A stretch of 64,000 nt of DNA from Streptomyces thinghirensis (GTDB lineage Bacteria > Actinomycetota > Actinomycetia > Streptomycetales > Streptomycetaceae), in NCBI GenBank assembly GCA_021502835.1, contig JAKFGP010000016.1:1-64000 (forward strand), in the 5' to 3' direction. Position numbers and translations under genes: made by a program. The notes below the pieces were generated by a model. It made no database searches and had not been told where the DNA came from. It saw only the letters and a program-made list of their open reading frames with translations. This document shows positions 31,833-42,172 of the stretch, piece by piece. Numbering within the stretch: position 1 is the stretch's first letter; each line of letters starts with the position of its first letter.

Positions 31833-32031
31833 CTAGCGCAGACCGCCGACGAACGCTTGCCAGGCACCGGCCCCGACGGTGACGACCGGGCCGGACGGGT
31901 TCTTGCTGTCGCGCACGGGGACGGCACCGGTGGGGGCAGTTGTCGGCGACCTCGACGCAGTCGCCGCCGGTGTTGCCGCTGTAACTGGACTTACGCCACT
32001 GGGTGTTCCTCAAGCTGGGAGCCGTGTCCAT
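31833..32031 (-). CDS. DUF397 protein
   Basis: Small protein of about 65 residues with the DUF397 signature WRKSSYSGNTGGDCVEVAD and an ending of the VPVRDSKNPSGPVVTVGAGAW type. Overlaps the upstream HTH gene by 41 bases. DUF397 proteins are small partners of HTH regulators (WhiJ-type systems) and are thought to bind them (family knowledge). Indel near 31940. Confidence 0.87.
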
Positions 32032-32839
32032 AGCGTTCCTCCATCACCCGCGTGATCAGTTCGGCCGAATCCTCCACGGAGAGGGCGGCAGCCTGCAAGC
32101 GAGCGTAACGGAGAGCGGCTTCCCTGATGGTCTCCGGATTGGCCGTCATGTGGCCGGAGATGATGTCCTCCGTGTAGACGATGTCCGGGTTGTCGTCGAA
32201 GCGGAGGAAGTTGAACGAACCGGCGAGGCTGGCGTGGGCCCCCGCCTCGTTCGGCAACACCTGCACATGCATCCACCGGTGGCCGGCGAACTCCAACAGC
32301 CGTTCCAGTTGGCGCCGCATGACCTCCCGGCCGCCGATCGGCCGATGCAGTACCGCCTCGTCCAGCACCACCCAGGTCAGCGGCGGCTGCTCACGCTCCA
32401 GGATGCGCTGGCGTTCCATCCGCGCCGCCAACAGGCCTTCCAGGTCGTCCGGCATGCCGGTGGCCAGAACCGCCCGCGCGTACTCCTCCGTCTGCAACAG
32501 CCCGTAGACCAACTGCGCCTGATACGTCGAGATGTACGCCGCCTTCGCCTCCATCTCCGCGTACGGCTGGAACCACGTGGGCAGTTGGCTGCGCAGCACC
32601 AGCCCGATCAGCCGCGAGAACAACCCGTCCGTACCCAGCGCGGCGTCCACCCGCTCGGAGAAGTCCCGCGTCGGGACCTTCTTCGTGGTCTCGATCTGGC
32701 CGACCAGTGATCCGGTGCAGAAGATGATTTCGCCGAGCTGGCCCTGCCGGAGGCCGTGCGCCTCGCGCTGGCGGCGCAGTTCCCAGCCGTAGTAGTCGAG
32801 CGGGGAAGCGGTCGGGTCGAGGGACTGGACGTTGGCCAC
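31991..32839 (-). CDS. HTH regulator with DUF5753 domain
   Basis: 282 residues, intact frame. N-terminal XRE-type helix-turn-helix (HGLRQGQLGEIIFCTGSLVG) and a long C-terminal DUF5753 region (YISTYQAQLVYGLLQTEEYA; RQRILEREQPPLTWVVLDEA; VQVLPNEAGAHASLAGSF). This is the Scr1/WhiJ-like family of Streptomyces developmental regulators. With the overlapping DUF397 gene and the divergent ATPase it forms the classic triad. Confidence 0.9.
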   Translation of the reverse strand: MANVQSLDPTASPLDYYGWELRRQREAHGLRQGQLGEIIFCTGSLVGQIETTKKVPTRDFSERVDAALGTDGLFSRLIGLVLRSQLPTWFQPYAEMEAKAAYISTYQAQLVYGLLQTEEYARAVLATGMPDDLEGLLAARMERQRILEREQPPLTWVVLDEAVLHRPIGGREVMRRQLERLLEFAGHRWMHVQVLPNEAGAHASLAGSFNFLRFDDNPDIVYTEDIISGHMTANPETIREAALRYARLQAAALSVEDSAELITRVMEERYGHGSQLEEHPVA

Positions 32840-32934
32840 TGCGGCACCTCACTCCGGGACTGCGGACGGCAACACCTCACGGCGTTCGTTCCTGTGCGTA
32901 GTCGAGCGTACGCAGCGCGTCGCAGCCTTGTGGC

Positions 32935-33351
32935 GTGAATCACGCAACCGGTCCGCAGGCGGCGGACGTCGAGAGCCAGTACCACGCCGAGTTCGCCATG
33001 GGCGCGCACTCGGCCCGCCATCTGCGCCGCGTACTGCGGCTGTACCTCGTCCGCTCGGGCCTGCGGGACGTTGCCGACGCCGCCGAGCTGGCGCTCACGG
33101 AGCTGGTCGCCAACGTCGTACGGCACGTGCCCGGCCGCCGCTGCCGCGTGTGCTTCCTGCTGTACCCGGGCGGAGTGCGCGTGGAGGTCGCCGACGACTG
33201 TCCGGAGCTGCCGGTGGCGGTGGCCGCCGACGCGCTGGGCGAGGGCGGGCGCGGGCTCGTGATCGTCGGGGCGGTGACGGACCGGTGGGGCGTCACGGCG
33301 TACGCCGACGGGCGGGGCAAGACGGTGTGGTTCGAGTGCGGCCGCGGCTGA
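32935..33351 (+). CDS. HATPase (anti-sigma-factor-like) protein
   Basis: 138 residues with a GHKL ATPase fold of the RsbW/SpoIIAB type: ADAAELALTELVANVVRHVP (N-box), VEVADDCPELPVAVAADALG (G1 box) and GEGGRGLVIVGAVTDRWGV (G2 box). Not accompanied by a sigma factor; it is divergent from the HTH/DUF397 pair as in WhiJ-type loci. GTG 32935, frame intact. Confidence 0.88.
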   Translation: MNHATGPQAADVESQYHAEFAMGAHSARHLRRVLRLYLVRSGLRDVADAAELALTELVANVVRHVPGRRCRVCFLLYPGGVRVEVADDCPELPVAVAADALGEGGRGLVIVGAVTDRWGVTAYADGRGKTVWFECGRG

Positions 33352-33366
33352 CCGGCGTACGACGAA

Positions 33367-33398
33367 GGCCCCCGGGTGGCCGGAACCACCCGGGGGCC
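33367..33398. terminator. Bidirectional terminator
   Basis: Perfect 13-bp stem GGCCCCCGGGTGG / CCACCCGGGGGCC with a 6-nt loop (CCGGAA), between the converging stops of the ATPase and MFS genes. Confidence 0.9.
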
Positions 33399-33420
33399 TC
33401 GGCGCAGGCGGCGCGGGCGC

Positions 33421-35041
33421 TCACACCGCCTCGGTCACCGGTGCCTTCGCCGCCGCCGTGTCGTCGTCCCCGTCGGCCGGGCCGTCCGCCGCCTTCGGGC
33501 CCGCGCCCTTCAGCGGGACCTCCCTTCACGAAGACCGCCGCGACCAGCGCGAGGACCGCCACCGCGGCACCCAGCAGGAAGGCGCCGTGGCTTCCGGCGG
33601 ACACCGCGTGCTGGTAGGCGTCGCGCGCCGCCTCCGGCAGCTTGGCCAGGCTCGCCGCGTCCAGCTGCGCCGACTGCTCGGTGACCTCGGAGCCCAGCGC
33701 CCCGGCCTTCTCCGCCATGACGTCCTGCACCCGGTGGTTGAACAGCGCGCCCATGATCGCCACGCCGAAGGAGGAGCCGAGGGTGCGGAAGAGGGTGGTG
33801 GAGGAGGACGCGACGCCCATGTCCTTCATCTCCACGCTGTTCTGCGCCACCAGCATGGTGATCTGCATCAGGCAGCCCATGCCGAGACCGACGACGGCCA
33901 TGTACACCCCGGAGGTGAGGCGGCTGGTGTCGGTGTCCATCAGCGACAACAGGTACAGCCCGACGGTCATCAGGGCGCCGCCGACCACCGGGAAGATCTT
34001 GTACCGGCCGGTGTTGGTCGTCACCCGCCCCGCGACCATCGACGTGACGAGCATCGCGCCCAGCAACGGCAGGAGCAGCAGCCCGGAGTTGGTGGCGGAC
34101 GCGCCCTGCACCGCCTGCTGGTACAGCGGCAGGGAAGAGGGTGGCGCCGAACATCACGAAGCCGGTGATGAAGCCGATCAGGGACATCAGCGTGAAGTTG
34201 CGGCTGCGGAAGATGTGCAGCGGCACGACCGGCTCGGCGGCCTTGGTCTGCCAGAACACGAACCCGACCAGCGCGGCGACGCCGATGCCGATCAGCTCCA
34301 TGATCCGCGCGGAGGTCCAGGCGTACTCGGTGCCGCCCCAAGTGGTGACGAGCACGACGGCGGTGATGCCGACGGTCAGCAGCGCGGCGCCCAGGTAGTC
34401 GATGCGGGCCTGGCTGCGCTTCCTCGGCAGGTGCAGTACGGCGCTGACGGCGACCAGCGCGACCGCGCCGAGCGGGATGTTGATGTAGAAGGACCAGCGC
34501 CAGCCCCGGTGGTCGGTGATGGTGCCGCCGACCAGCGGTCCGCCGATCATCGCCAGCGCCATGACGCCGGCCATCATGCCCTGGTACTTGCCGCGCTCCG
34601 CGGCGGTATCAGGTCGCCGATGATGGCCATGACGCCCACCATCAGACCGCCGGCGCCGAGGCCCTGGACGGCGCGGAAGCCGATGAGCTGGCCCATGTCC
34701 TGGGCCATGCCGCTGAGCGCCGAGCCGATCAGGAAGATCACGATCGACGTCATGAAGACGCCCTTGCGCCCGTACATGTCGCCGAGCTTGCCCCAGAGCG
34801 GGGTGGAGGCCGCGGTCGCGAGGGTGTAGGCGGTGACGACCCAGGAGAGGTGCTCCAGGCCGCCCAGCTCGCCCACGATCGTCGGCATCGCGGTGCCGAT
34901 GATCATGTTGTCGAGCATCGCGAGCATCATCGCGATCATGAGCGCGAGCAGGACGACCCGTACGCTCCTCGGCTGCTTGCCGCCGGCCTCGCCGGCTTGT
35001 ACTCCCGGCGCGTCCGCGCCTGCTCCTGGTGTGCCCGCCAT
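33421..35041 (-). CDS. MFS drug exporter, DHA2 (EmrB/QacA) type
   Basis: About 540 residues with 14 predicted TM spans. Motif A in the 2-3 loop reads GKLGDMYGRKGVF, and motif C-like GPLVGGTITDHRGWRWSFY follows. The last spans (GAFLLGAAVAVLALVAAVFV) are followed by an acidic Ala/Asp tail. Proton-driven multidrug export is the family role. Several starts are in frame; ATG 35041 (MAGTPGAG) has GGGGGA nine bases upstream. Indels near 33525, 34130 and 34605. Divergent from a TetR gene with paired palindromes between, so it is probably repressed by that TetR. Confidence 0.9.
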
Positions 35042-35083
35042 CGCTCCCATTCCCCCAGCTGCCCGCTGTTCCACTCGCCTGCT

Positions 35084-35101
35084 ACTTGCCGCCCGGCAAG
35101 T
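35084..35101. promoter_or_regulatory. TetR operator candidate O1
   Basis: Perfect palindrome ACTTGCCG-CC-CGGCAAGT in the divergent region between MFS and TetR genes, 43 bases from the MFS start. Confidence 0.65.
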
Positions 35102-35131
35102 TGACTACTACTCCGGGAAGGTAGACGCGTA

Positions 35132-35149
35132 ACTAGCCGGTCGTCAAGT
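35132..35149. promoter_or_regulatory. TetR operator candidate O2
   Basis: ACTAGCCGGTCGTCAAGT matches O1 at 14 of 18 positions, with both conserved half-site ends. It is 48 bp from O1 and 43-55 bp before the TetR start, so each gene has a copy close to its own promoter. Confidence 0.55.
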
Positions 35150-35191
35150 AAGTTTTTCGGAAAGTGCGCGGAGCAGGAAGTGCGTAGGAGG

Positions 35192-35791
35192 ATGGGCGGC
35201 ACGATGGACGGCACCAAGCAGCAGCGACGCCGCGGGAACACCCGCCAGCGCATCCAGGACGTGGCACTCGAACTCTTCGCCGAGCAGGGGTACGAGAAGA
35301 CCTCGCTGCGCGAGATCGCCGAGAGCCTGGACGTCACCAAGGCCGCGCTCTACTACCACTTCAAGACCAAGGAAGAGATCCTCGTCAGCATCTTCGAGGA
35401 TCTCTCACGGCCCATGGAGGACCTGATCGCGTGGGCGCGTGAGCAGCCGCACACCCTGGAGACCAAACAGGAGATCATCCGCCGCTACAGCGAGGCGCTG
35501 GCGGGCGCGGCGCCGCTGTTCCGCTTCATGCAGGAGAACCAGGCGACGGTGCGGGACCTGCGCATCGGCGAGATGTTCAAGACCCGCATGCTCGGCCTGC
35601 GCGACAGCCTCATCGACCCGGAAGCGGACCTGGTCGACCAGGTCCGCTGTGTCAGTGCGCTGTTCACGCTGCACGCCGGGATGTTCGTCCTCAGAGACCT
35701 CGAAGGCGACCCCGAGGAACAGCGCGCGGCTGTTCTCGAGGTCGCCACCGATCTGGTCACCCAGGCGCACCGGGGCTCGTCAGGCGCGTAG
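35192..35791 (+). CDS. TetR repressor of the MFS exporter
   Basis: 199 residues, frame intact. DNA-binding domain: RQRIQDVALELFAEQGYEKT, then SLREIAESLDVTKAALYYHF. The C-terminal domain is helical and should bind an inducer. ATG 35192 and ATG 35204 are both possible: AGGAGG abuts the first and lies 12 bases before the second. Divergent from the exporter gene, which it very probably controls through the two nearby palindromes. Its stop is nine bases from the converging M23 peptidase stop. Confidence 0.9.
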   Translation: MGGTMDGTKQQRRRGNTRQRIQDVALELFAEQGYEKTSLREIAESLDVTKAALYYHFKTKEEILVSIFEDLSRPMEDLIAWAREQPHTLETKQEIIRRYSEALAGAAPLFRFMQENQATVRDLRIGEMFKTRMLGLRDSLIDPEADLVDQVRCVSALFTLHAGMFVLRDLEGDPEEQRAAVLEVATDLVTQAHRGSSGA

Positions 35792-35800
35792 CCCTGCTCC

Positions 35801-36479
35801 TCAGACGGTCACGCCCTTGGCGCGCAGGAAGGAGACCGGGTCGACGGCCGAGCCGTAGTTCGGGGTCGTACGGATCTCGAAGTGCAGGTGCGGGCCGCTG
35901 GAGTTGCCGGTGTTGCCGGACTTGGCGATGGACTGGCCGGTCTTCACGATCTGGCCGGCCTTCACGTTGATCTTGGACAGGTGCGCGTACTGGGAGTACG
36001 TGCCGTTGCCGTGCTTGATCACGATCGCGTTGCCGTAGGCGGGGCCGTCACCGGCGCCGTTGCCACCGGCCTTGACGACGGTGCCGCCGTGCGCGGCGAC
36101 GACGTTGGTGCCGATCGGCACGGCGAAGTCCTGGCCGCTGTGCTTGGAGGCCCACATGCCGCCGTTCTGGGCGAAGCTCGCGGTCAGCTTGTACTTCTTG
36201 ACCGGGTCCACCCAGGAGGCGGCCTTCTTCTTGGTGGCCGTCTTCTTGGCGGCGACGGTCTTCGCGCCGGCCTTCTCGGCCTTCGCCGCCTTGGCCTGCG
36301 CCGCGGCCTGGGCCTCGACGGCGCTCGCGGCAGTGGAGGTGCTGGAAGCCGCCGTGGTGCCGGTGGCGGCCGCGACCCCCGGCTCCCAGTGCGACCGAGG
36401 CTCCGAGGCCTGCGGCCATCACCGCGGCGCGGGTGCGGATGGTCGTACGGGAAGAACGGGACGTGACACGCGGGAACAT
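35801..36479 (-). CDS. Secreted M23 metallopeptidase
   Basis: About 226 residues. Signal peptide (RTTIRTRAAVMAAGLGASVA), an Ala/Lys/Thr-rich stretch (AKAAKAEKAGAKTVAAKKTA) that may be coiled-coil or wall-binding, then the LytM domain: zinc ligands in HSGQDFAVP (H, D) and SGPHLHFEIR (HxH). Lysostaphin-like cell-wall endopeptidase. ATG 36479. Indels near 36375 and 36205. The 5' region is long and GC-rich. Confidence 0.88.
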
Positions 36480-36885
36480 TCGAACCTCATGGGGACGGGT
36501 GCAGAGGAAGCCCCTCCGGCGGGACGCACAGGGCGCTCGTCGGGCGGGCTCCACCTTGGTAACCCGGCGGGCCCGAACCGCACAAAGGTGTGACCTACGA
36601 CGCTATTTAGTACTTCAGCACGAAACTTCACGAGTCTCGACAGAGCCCTCATTCTGGACAAAACCAGCTCAGAGCCCCGGAAACCGACCACCACTCTGGT
36701 CCGATGTGTCCGTTTTCGTAGTTCTTGTATCGTCCACTATTCCCTCGTAGTACAGGCCGGATCGCCTGTGCGGCATGTCACCGGCGGCCATGATCGACGG
36801 GCCGGTGAATGTGACGGGGGGCTACTCCGCACCGGCTAACCCGCCCCCCCCCCCCCTCACAAGGGCGTTCACCTAGGCTCGGAAC
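36480..36885. other. Divergent spacer, M23 and NACHT-1
   Basis: 406 bp without a gene. It is the lowest-GC spacer in this part of the window (36590-36760) and contains a run of 13 C (36844-36856) about 30 bases before the NACHT-1 start. I looked for a c-di-AMP (ydaO) riboswitch ahead of the M23 gene and did not find its conserved core. Confidence 0.5.
36874..36879 (+). promoter_or_regulatory. -10 box, leaderless start of NACHT-1
   Basis: TAGGCT six bases before ATG 36886, no ribosome site. The 13-C run ends 17 bases upstream of it, that is inside the -35/-10 spacer region. Confidence 0.55.
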
Positions 36886-39456
36886 ATGGTCGACGTCACA
36901 GCACTCGGGGCCCGTGTCGCGTCCAGCGCGGTCGCTCCACTCGTCCGCAGACTCTTCGTCCGGGACGGGCCGAGGGCCGGGCTCGTCGACCGGCCGGTGC
37001 GGATATCGGCGCTGGTGTCCTTCCGGAGCGAGAAGCGGAGCGTCACGCCCAGGGACGTCGACAAGGTCGCCGCAGAGCTGGTCCGCAGGGCGCTCGCGGC
37101 GGCCGGCCCAGCGAACGGCCCGTCGACGCCGCCGAGGGCGACGGCCGTCGAGGACGCCACTGGCCCGCACCCTCGCCCAGCTCGGCGAGATCACCGTCGA
37201 GGACTACGAGGCCGTCGGACTCGGACCGGACCGCTTCGCCCGCGAGCTGCGTACGAACGTGCCGCTGTCCCCGTACGGCCTGGGCGAGGGCGGCCTGCTG
37301 CTGTACGAGCGGCTGCTGCACACCGCCTCGCTGCACATCCTGAACTTCCTCACCCAGCGCTCCACCTACATCGCCCGCCAGCAGACCGTCCAGACCCAGC
37401 AACTGGCCCGGCTGGTCCAAGCCGTCGACGTACTCCTGGAACGCCTGCCGTCCCAGTCGGCCGAGGACGCCGGCTTCGAGGAGCGGTACGCGGACCACAT
37501 CGCCGACCGGTACGGCACGCTCACCATCTACGGGCTGGACGCCGGGACCCGTGAGTGGCCGCTGGACATGGCGTACCTGAGCCTGGAGGCAACCCGGCCG
37601 CAGGACGGACGCCGGGACGCGGAGTACTCGGCCATCGCCGCCGAGCAGGTACTCGCCGGGCATGACCAGGTGTTCCTCCGTGGCGTCGCCGGCTCCGGGC
37701 AAGACCACGCTCGTGCAGTGGCTGGCGGTCACGGCGGCGAGCCGCGCCTACGACCACGGGCTGACCCACCTCATCGGGCGGGTTCCGTTCGTGCTGCCGA
37801 TGCGCCGGATCGTCCGGCCGGGGGCCGAGCTGCCCTTCCCCCGGCGACTTCCTGCGGGCGGTCGGCTGTCCCGTCGCCGGGGAGCAGCCGCCGGGGTGGG
37901 TGGAGCGCGTCCTGCGCGCCCGGCGCGAAGTGCTGCTCGTCGACGGCATCGACGAGATCGCCGGCGACCGCCGAGCCGCCGCCCGGCGCTGGCTGCGCGA
38001 GCTGGTGCGGGCCTTCCCGGGAACCTGTGGCTGGTCACCTCCGCCCCTCGGCCGTACCGGAGGACTGGCTGGCCGCCGAGGGTTCGGTGAGCGCGCGCTC
38101 ACCCGGATGTCCCAGGACGACGTCGCCACCTTCGTACGGCGCTGGCACCGCGCGGCCGGCGCGGACCCCGCCATCGGCGAGTCGCTGCTCCGGTCCGTGC
38201 GGACCACGTCCGAGCTGAACGAGCTGGCCACCAATCCACTGATGTGCGGCATGCTGTGCGCCCTGCACCGCGACCGGCGCGGCTTCCTGCCGCAGGACCG
38301 CAGGTCCCTGTACGAGGCCGCCCTGACCATGCTCCTGGAGCGCCGGGACCGGGAGCGGGAGCTGCGGGCCCCGACGGGGCGCGTACGCGGTCCACGTGCA
38401 GCTACTGCAGAAGCTGGCGTGGTGGCTGATCCGCAACGGCCGCCAGGAGATGGACCGGGCCGAGGCCCACCAGATCATCGGCCGGGCGCTGCCCGCGCTG
38501 AACCTGGCGGACACCGGCCACGAGGAGGTCTACCGCGCGCTGCTGCTGCGCTCCGGGCTGCTGCGCGAGCCCGCCGAGGGGCGGGTGGACTTCCTCCACC
38601 GCACCTTCCGGGACTATCTCGGTGCCCGGCTGGCCGTGCAGGAGATGGACTTCGACCTGCTGGTCAACCACGCGGAGCTGGACGACTGGGAGGACGTCGT
38701 CCTGCTCGCCCTCGCGCACGCCCGGCCAAGGGAGGCGGAGTACATCCTGCGCCGGCTCGCGGACTCGGGCCACGCCCGCGGCACCCTGCTGGCGGCCGCG
38801 GGGCTGCGGTACGTGGCGGAAGCCAAGCCCGGGGTGCGCAAGCGGGTGGAGGACGGGCTGCTGACGCGCATACCGCCGGCGACCTTCGACGCGGCGCAGG
38901 AGCTGGCGCGCGCCGGAGGCGATCTGGTGCTGGGCCTGCTGCCGGGACCGGAGGAGGTCGATCCGCGCACGGCGGTCCACGTGGTGCACACGGCGGTCGG
39001 CGTGGGCAGCGAGGCAGGCGCTCCGGTTCCTGTGCCGTTTCCGCGATCACCACGGCTCCGGCGTGCAGCAGGCCCTCGCCGGCGCCTGGCACCTGTTCGA
39101 CCGGGACCGGTACGCCCGCGAGATCCTCGCCCACCTGCCGCGCCAGTGGGCCGTCGGCGTGTCCACGGCCGACGACCTGCGCACGCTGCGCACACTCGGC
39201 GGCTGGGAAGACGTCCACGTCCGCGGCGCGTACCACGTCGACGACCTGACCGAACTGATCGTCAGCGGGCGTCCTCGTCCATCTGACGCTGGACGCGGCG
39301 CATCCGGTGGAAGGGCTGGCCTGGCTCTCGGCCTTTCCCGGTCTGCGCTCCGTGACCGTGCTGACGGACACGGACCCGGCCGTGACCCGGCAGGTACCGG
39401 ACGGAGTGAAGGTCCAGCTCCCCGCACCCGACTCGTTCTCCCGACCCCAGGGGTAA
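36886..39456 (+). CDS. NACHT STAND NTPase 1 (NLR-like)
   Basis: About 856 residues once indels are allowed for. Order: N-terminal helical domain (ALGARVASSAVAPLVRRLF; GLVDRPVRISALVSF), a second helical part (LLLYERLLHTASLHILNFL), EWPLDMAYLSLEA, then the NACHT core with Walker A RGVAGSGKTTLVQWL, Walker B REVLLVDGIDEIAG (the NACHT DGxDE form) and LVTSRPSAVP. Helical regions follow: LNELATNPLMCGMLCALHRD; VDFLHRTFRDYLGARL. The short C-terminal leucine-rich-like end includes LVHLTLDAAHPVEGLAWLSA. No nuclease, TIR, protease or pore domain is visible. Indels near 37155, 37697, 37845, 38030, 38375, 39020 and 39270. Confidence 0.85.
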
Positions 39457-39465
39457 GCCGTATCC

Positions 39466-42036
39466 ATGGATCCCGCCGTCCGCACCCCTCCCATCTCGCC
39501 GCCCCTCTCGTCCGCAGACTCTTCCGCGACCCCGTCCGGCCGCCCGTGTTCTCCGAACCGGTCCCCGGCCTCGTCACCTGGCACGGCCGGGACGCGTCCG
39601 CCACCCCGGACGACGTCCACCGCACCGCCGCCGACCTGGTCCACCTCGCCGCCGAGCGGCACGCCGCGCCCACCGCCGAACTGGCCCCGGTCGTCGACGT
39701 CCTGGCCCGCACCCTGCTCGCGATCGCCGAGGTCGACATCACCGACGCCGATGCCGTACGGCTCGGCCCGCAGGACTACGCGCGGCGGCTGCGGGGCGCG
39801 GTGCAGGGCGCGGACCGGGAACTGTCGCCGGACGCCGCCTGGTTCCACGACGCACTGCTGGTGTCCGTGTGCCTGCACGTCCTGCACCACCTGGTGCGCC
39901 GCTCCCTCTATCTCCAGCGCAACCTGGCGGGGCGGGCCGGACGGATCGCCCAACTCGTCGACCTGGGCGACGCGGAGGCGGCGGCCCGGCAGCCCGAACG
40001 GTCCGAGGAGGACGCGGCGTTCGAGGCCGAGTACGCCCAGTGGGTGGCCCGGCGGCACGGCTGGCTGACCATCGTCGGCGTGGACTTCCCCAACGCCCCG
40101 GACCGTTGGCCGCTGGAGGAGACCTACCTGAGCCTGGAGGCGGAGGAGCGCAGTGGCGGCGTGGCCGGCGCGGAGGACGAGCAGCGCACCGTCCTGCTCG
40201 CGGACCGCGCCCTGGAGGACCACGAACGCGTCCTGCTGCGCGGCGGCGCGGGCTCCGGCAAGACCACGCTGGTCCAGTGGCCTGGCCGTGGCCGCCGCCC
40301 GCCAGGGCCCGGGTCCCTTCGTCCTGCCCGTACGCCGCTTCGCCCGCGAAGGCTCCGGCACCGGACGACTTCCTGCACGCGGTCCGGCACCCGCTGGCCG
40401 ACCGGGCGCCGGAGGGGTGGGTGGTGCGCACCCTGCTCGCGGGCCGTGCCCTGCTGCTGGTCGACGGCATCGACGAAGCCCCGGAGAAGACGCGCGGCGA
40501 GCTGCGCGACCGGCTCCGCCGGCTGCTGCGCGTCTTCTCCGGCAACGCCTGCCTGGTCACCTCCCGGCCCTCCGCCGTGTCGGACGGCTGGCTCTCGGGA
40601 GGCGGGCTGGCCGAGGAGGACTTCGTCGAGCTGTCCCTCGCGCCCATGTCGCGGGACCAGGTGACCCGGTTCATCCGGGACTGGCACTCGGCGGCCCGCC
40701 TCGACGAGCAGAGCCGCTCGACCGGGCCGCGCGGGAACTCGGCGCACTGGACGAGTACGAGCAGCGGCTGCTGCACTCCGTACGGATCTACCGCGAGCTG
40801 CGCCAGCTCGCCACCAACCCTCTGATGTGCGGCCTGATATGCGCCCTGAACCGGGACCGCGCCGGCTCCCTCCCCAGCGGCCGCAAGGAGCTCTACGACG
40901 CCGCCCTGGAGATGCTGCTGCAGCGCCGCGACCCCGAACGGGACGTGCTGTACGCCGACGACGTGCGGCTCCAGCAGAGCACCCGGGAACGGCTGCTGCA
41001 GAAGCTGGCCCACGCGATGCTGGAGGAGGACGCCTCCGAGCTGACGCGCGAGCGGGCGGTCGGCATCCTGGACGCCGCGCTGCCCGCCATGCCCGCCGCC
41101 CGTGCGCAGGGGGACGGTGCGAAGATCTTCCGCCACCTGCTGCACCGCACCGGCCTGCTGCGCGAACGGTCGGGCGAGTCGGTCGACTTCGTCCACCGCA
41201 CCTTCCAGGACTATCTGGCCGCCAAGGAGATCGTGGCGCGCGGACGGTTCCCCACGCTGGTGGACCACGCCCACCAGTCCGAGTGGGAGGAGGTCATCCG
41301 CATGGCCGCCGCGCACGCCCGTCCCGAGGAGTGCTCCAGTTCCTGGAGCGGCTGCTCGCGGCGGCGCCCGGACTGCGCCGCCCGCAGATCAACCACCGCC
41401 GGCTGATGGCCGCGGCCTGTCTGGAGCACGTCACCGAACTCGACCCGGCCGTCCAGCGGCTCGTCCACGACCGTACGAAGAACCTGGTGCGCCCCACCAC
41501 CGAGCCGGCCGCCCGCGGGCTGGGCTGGGTCGGCCCCATCGTCCTGGAGCTGCTGCCCGACCCGGGGCAGGTCCCCGACGACCGGCAGGCGCTGCTGCTC
41601 GCCATCACCGCCACCCGCGTCCAGGACGACGCCGCCATCGACTACCTGGTCCGCCTCCGCTCCCGCTCCGCCCTGCCGGTCCGCACCGAACTCGCGCGGG
41701 GCTGGCGGCACTTCGACACCGAGCGGTACGCCCACGAGATCATCGCCCACCTGGACCCGGACGGCCTCTACTTCCCCGTCGCCGACACCACCGAACTGGC
41801 GGCGCTGCGCGAACTCGGCGGGCGCCCGCGCATCCAGGTGGCCGGCGTGATGCGCGCCGAGGAACTGCTGGCGGGCCTGGCCCCCGATCAGCTGACCCAC
41901 CTCTGGCTCAACGCGGAGCTGCCCGACACGGACGTCTCCTGGCTGTCCGGCTTCCCCCGGCTGCGGGTGCTGCGGGTCAACCCCCGCCTGCCGCGGGTGC
42001 GGAACGTGCCGAACAGGGGTGGAGATCACGGCGTGA
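39466..42036 (+). CDS. NACHT STAND NTPase 2 (NLR-like)
   Basis: About 855 residues, nine bases after NACHT-1. N-terminus HLAAPLVRRLFRDPVRPP matches the start of its neighbours; then HDALLVSVCLHVLHHLVRRS, PLEETYLSLEAEE, Walker A RGGAGSGKTTLVQW, Walker B ALLLVDGIDEAPE, LVTSRPSAVSDGW, ELRQLATNPLMCGLICALNR and VDFVHRTFQDYLAAKEIV. The C-terminus has leucine-rich-like strands (TELAALRELGGRPRIQVAGV; LTHLWLNAELPDTDVSWLS; LRVLRVNPRLP). The likely end is TGA 42036 (reading VEITA after an indel near 42015) rather than TAA 42071. Other indels near 39495, 40280, 40355, 40720 and 41335. Confidence 0.83.
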
Positions 42037-42172
42037 GGCCGGGCTCGGGCCAGGTGACTACTACTCAGTAACCCAATCGTTGCCGTCCGGCCACTTGTTC
42101 GGGCAAGCATGCACGCGACAACTTTGTTGCCGTCCAGCATCCCGCGCAGGCATGAGAGGACCCCAACCCCCC

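Noticed and set aside
36480..36720. c-di-AMP (ydaO) riboswitch ahead of the M23 peptidase, suggested by disA in the window
   Set aside because: I did not find the conserved core motifs; the spacer is simply GC-variable.
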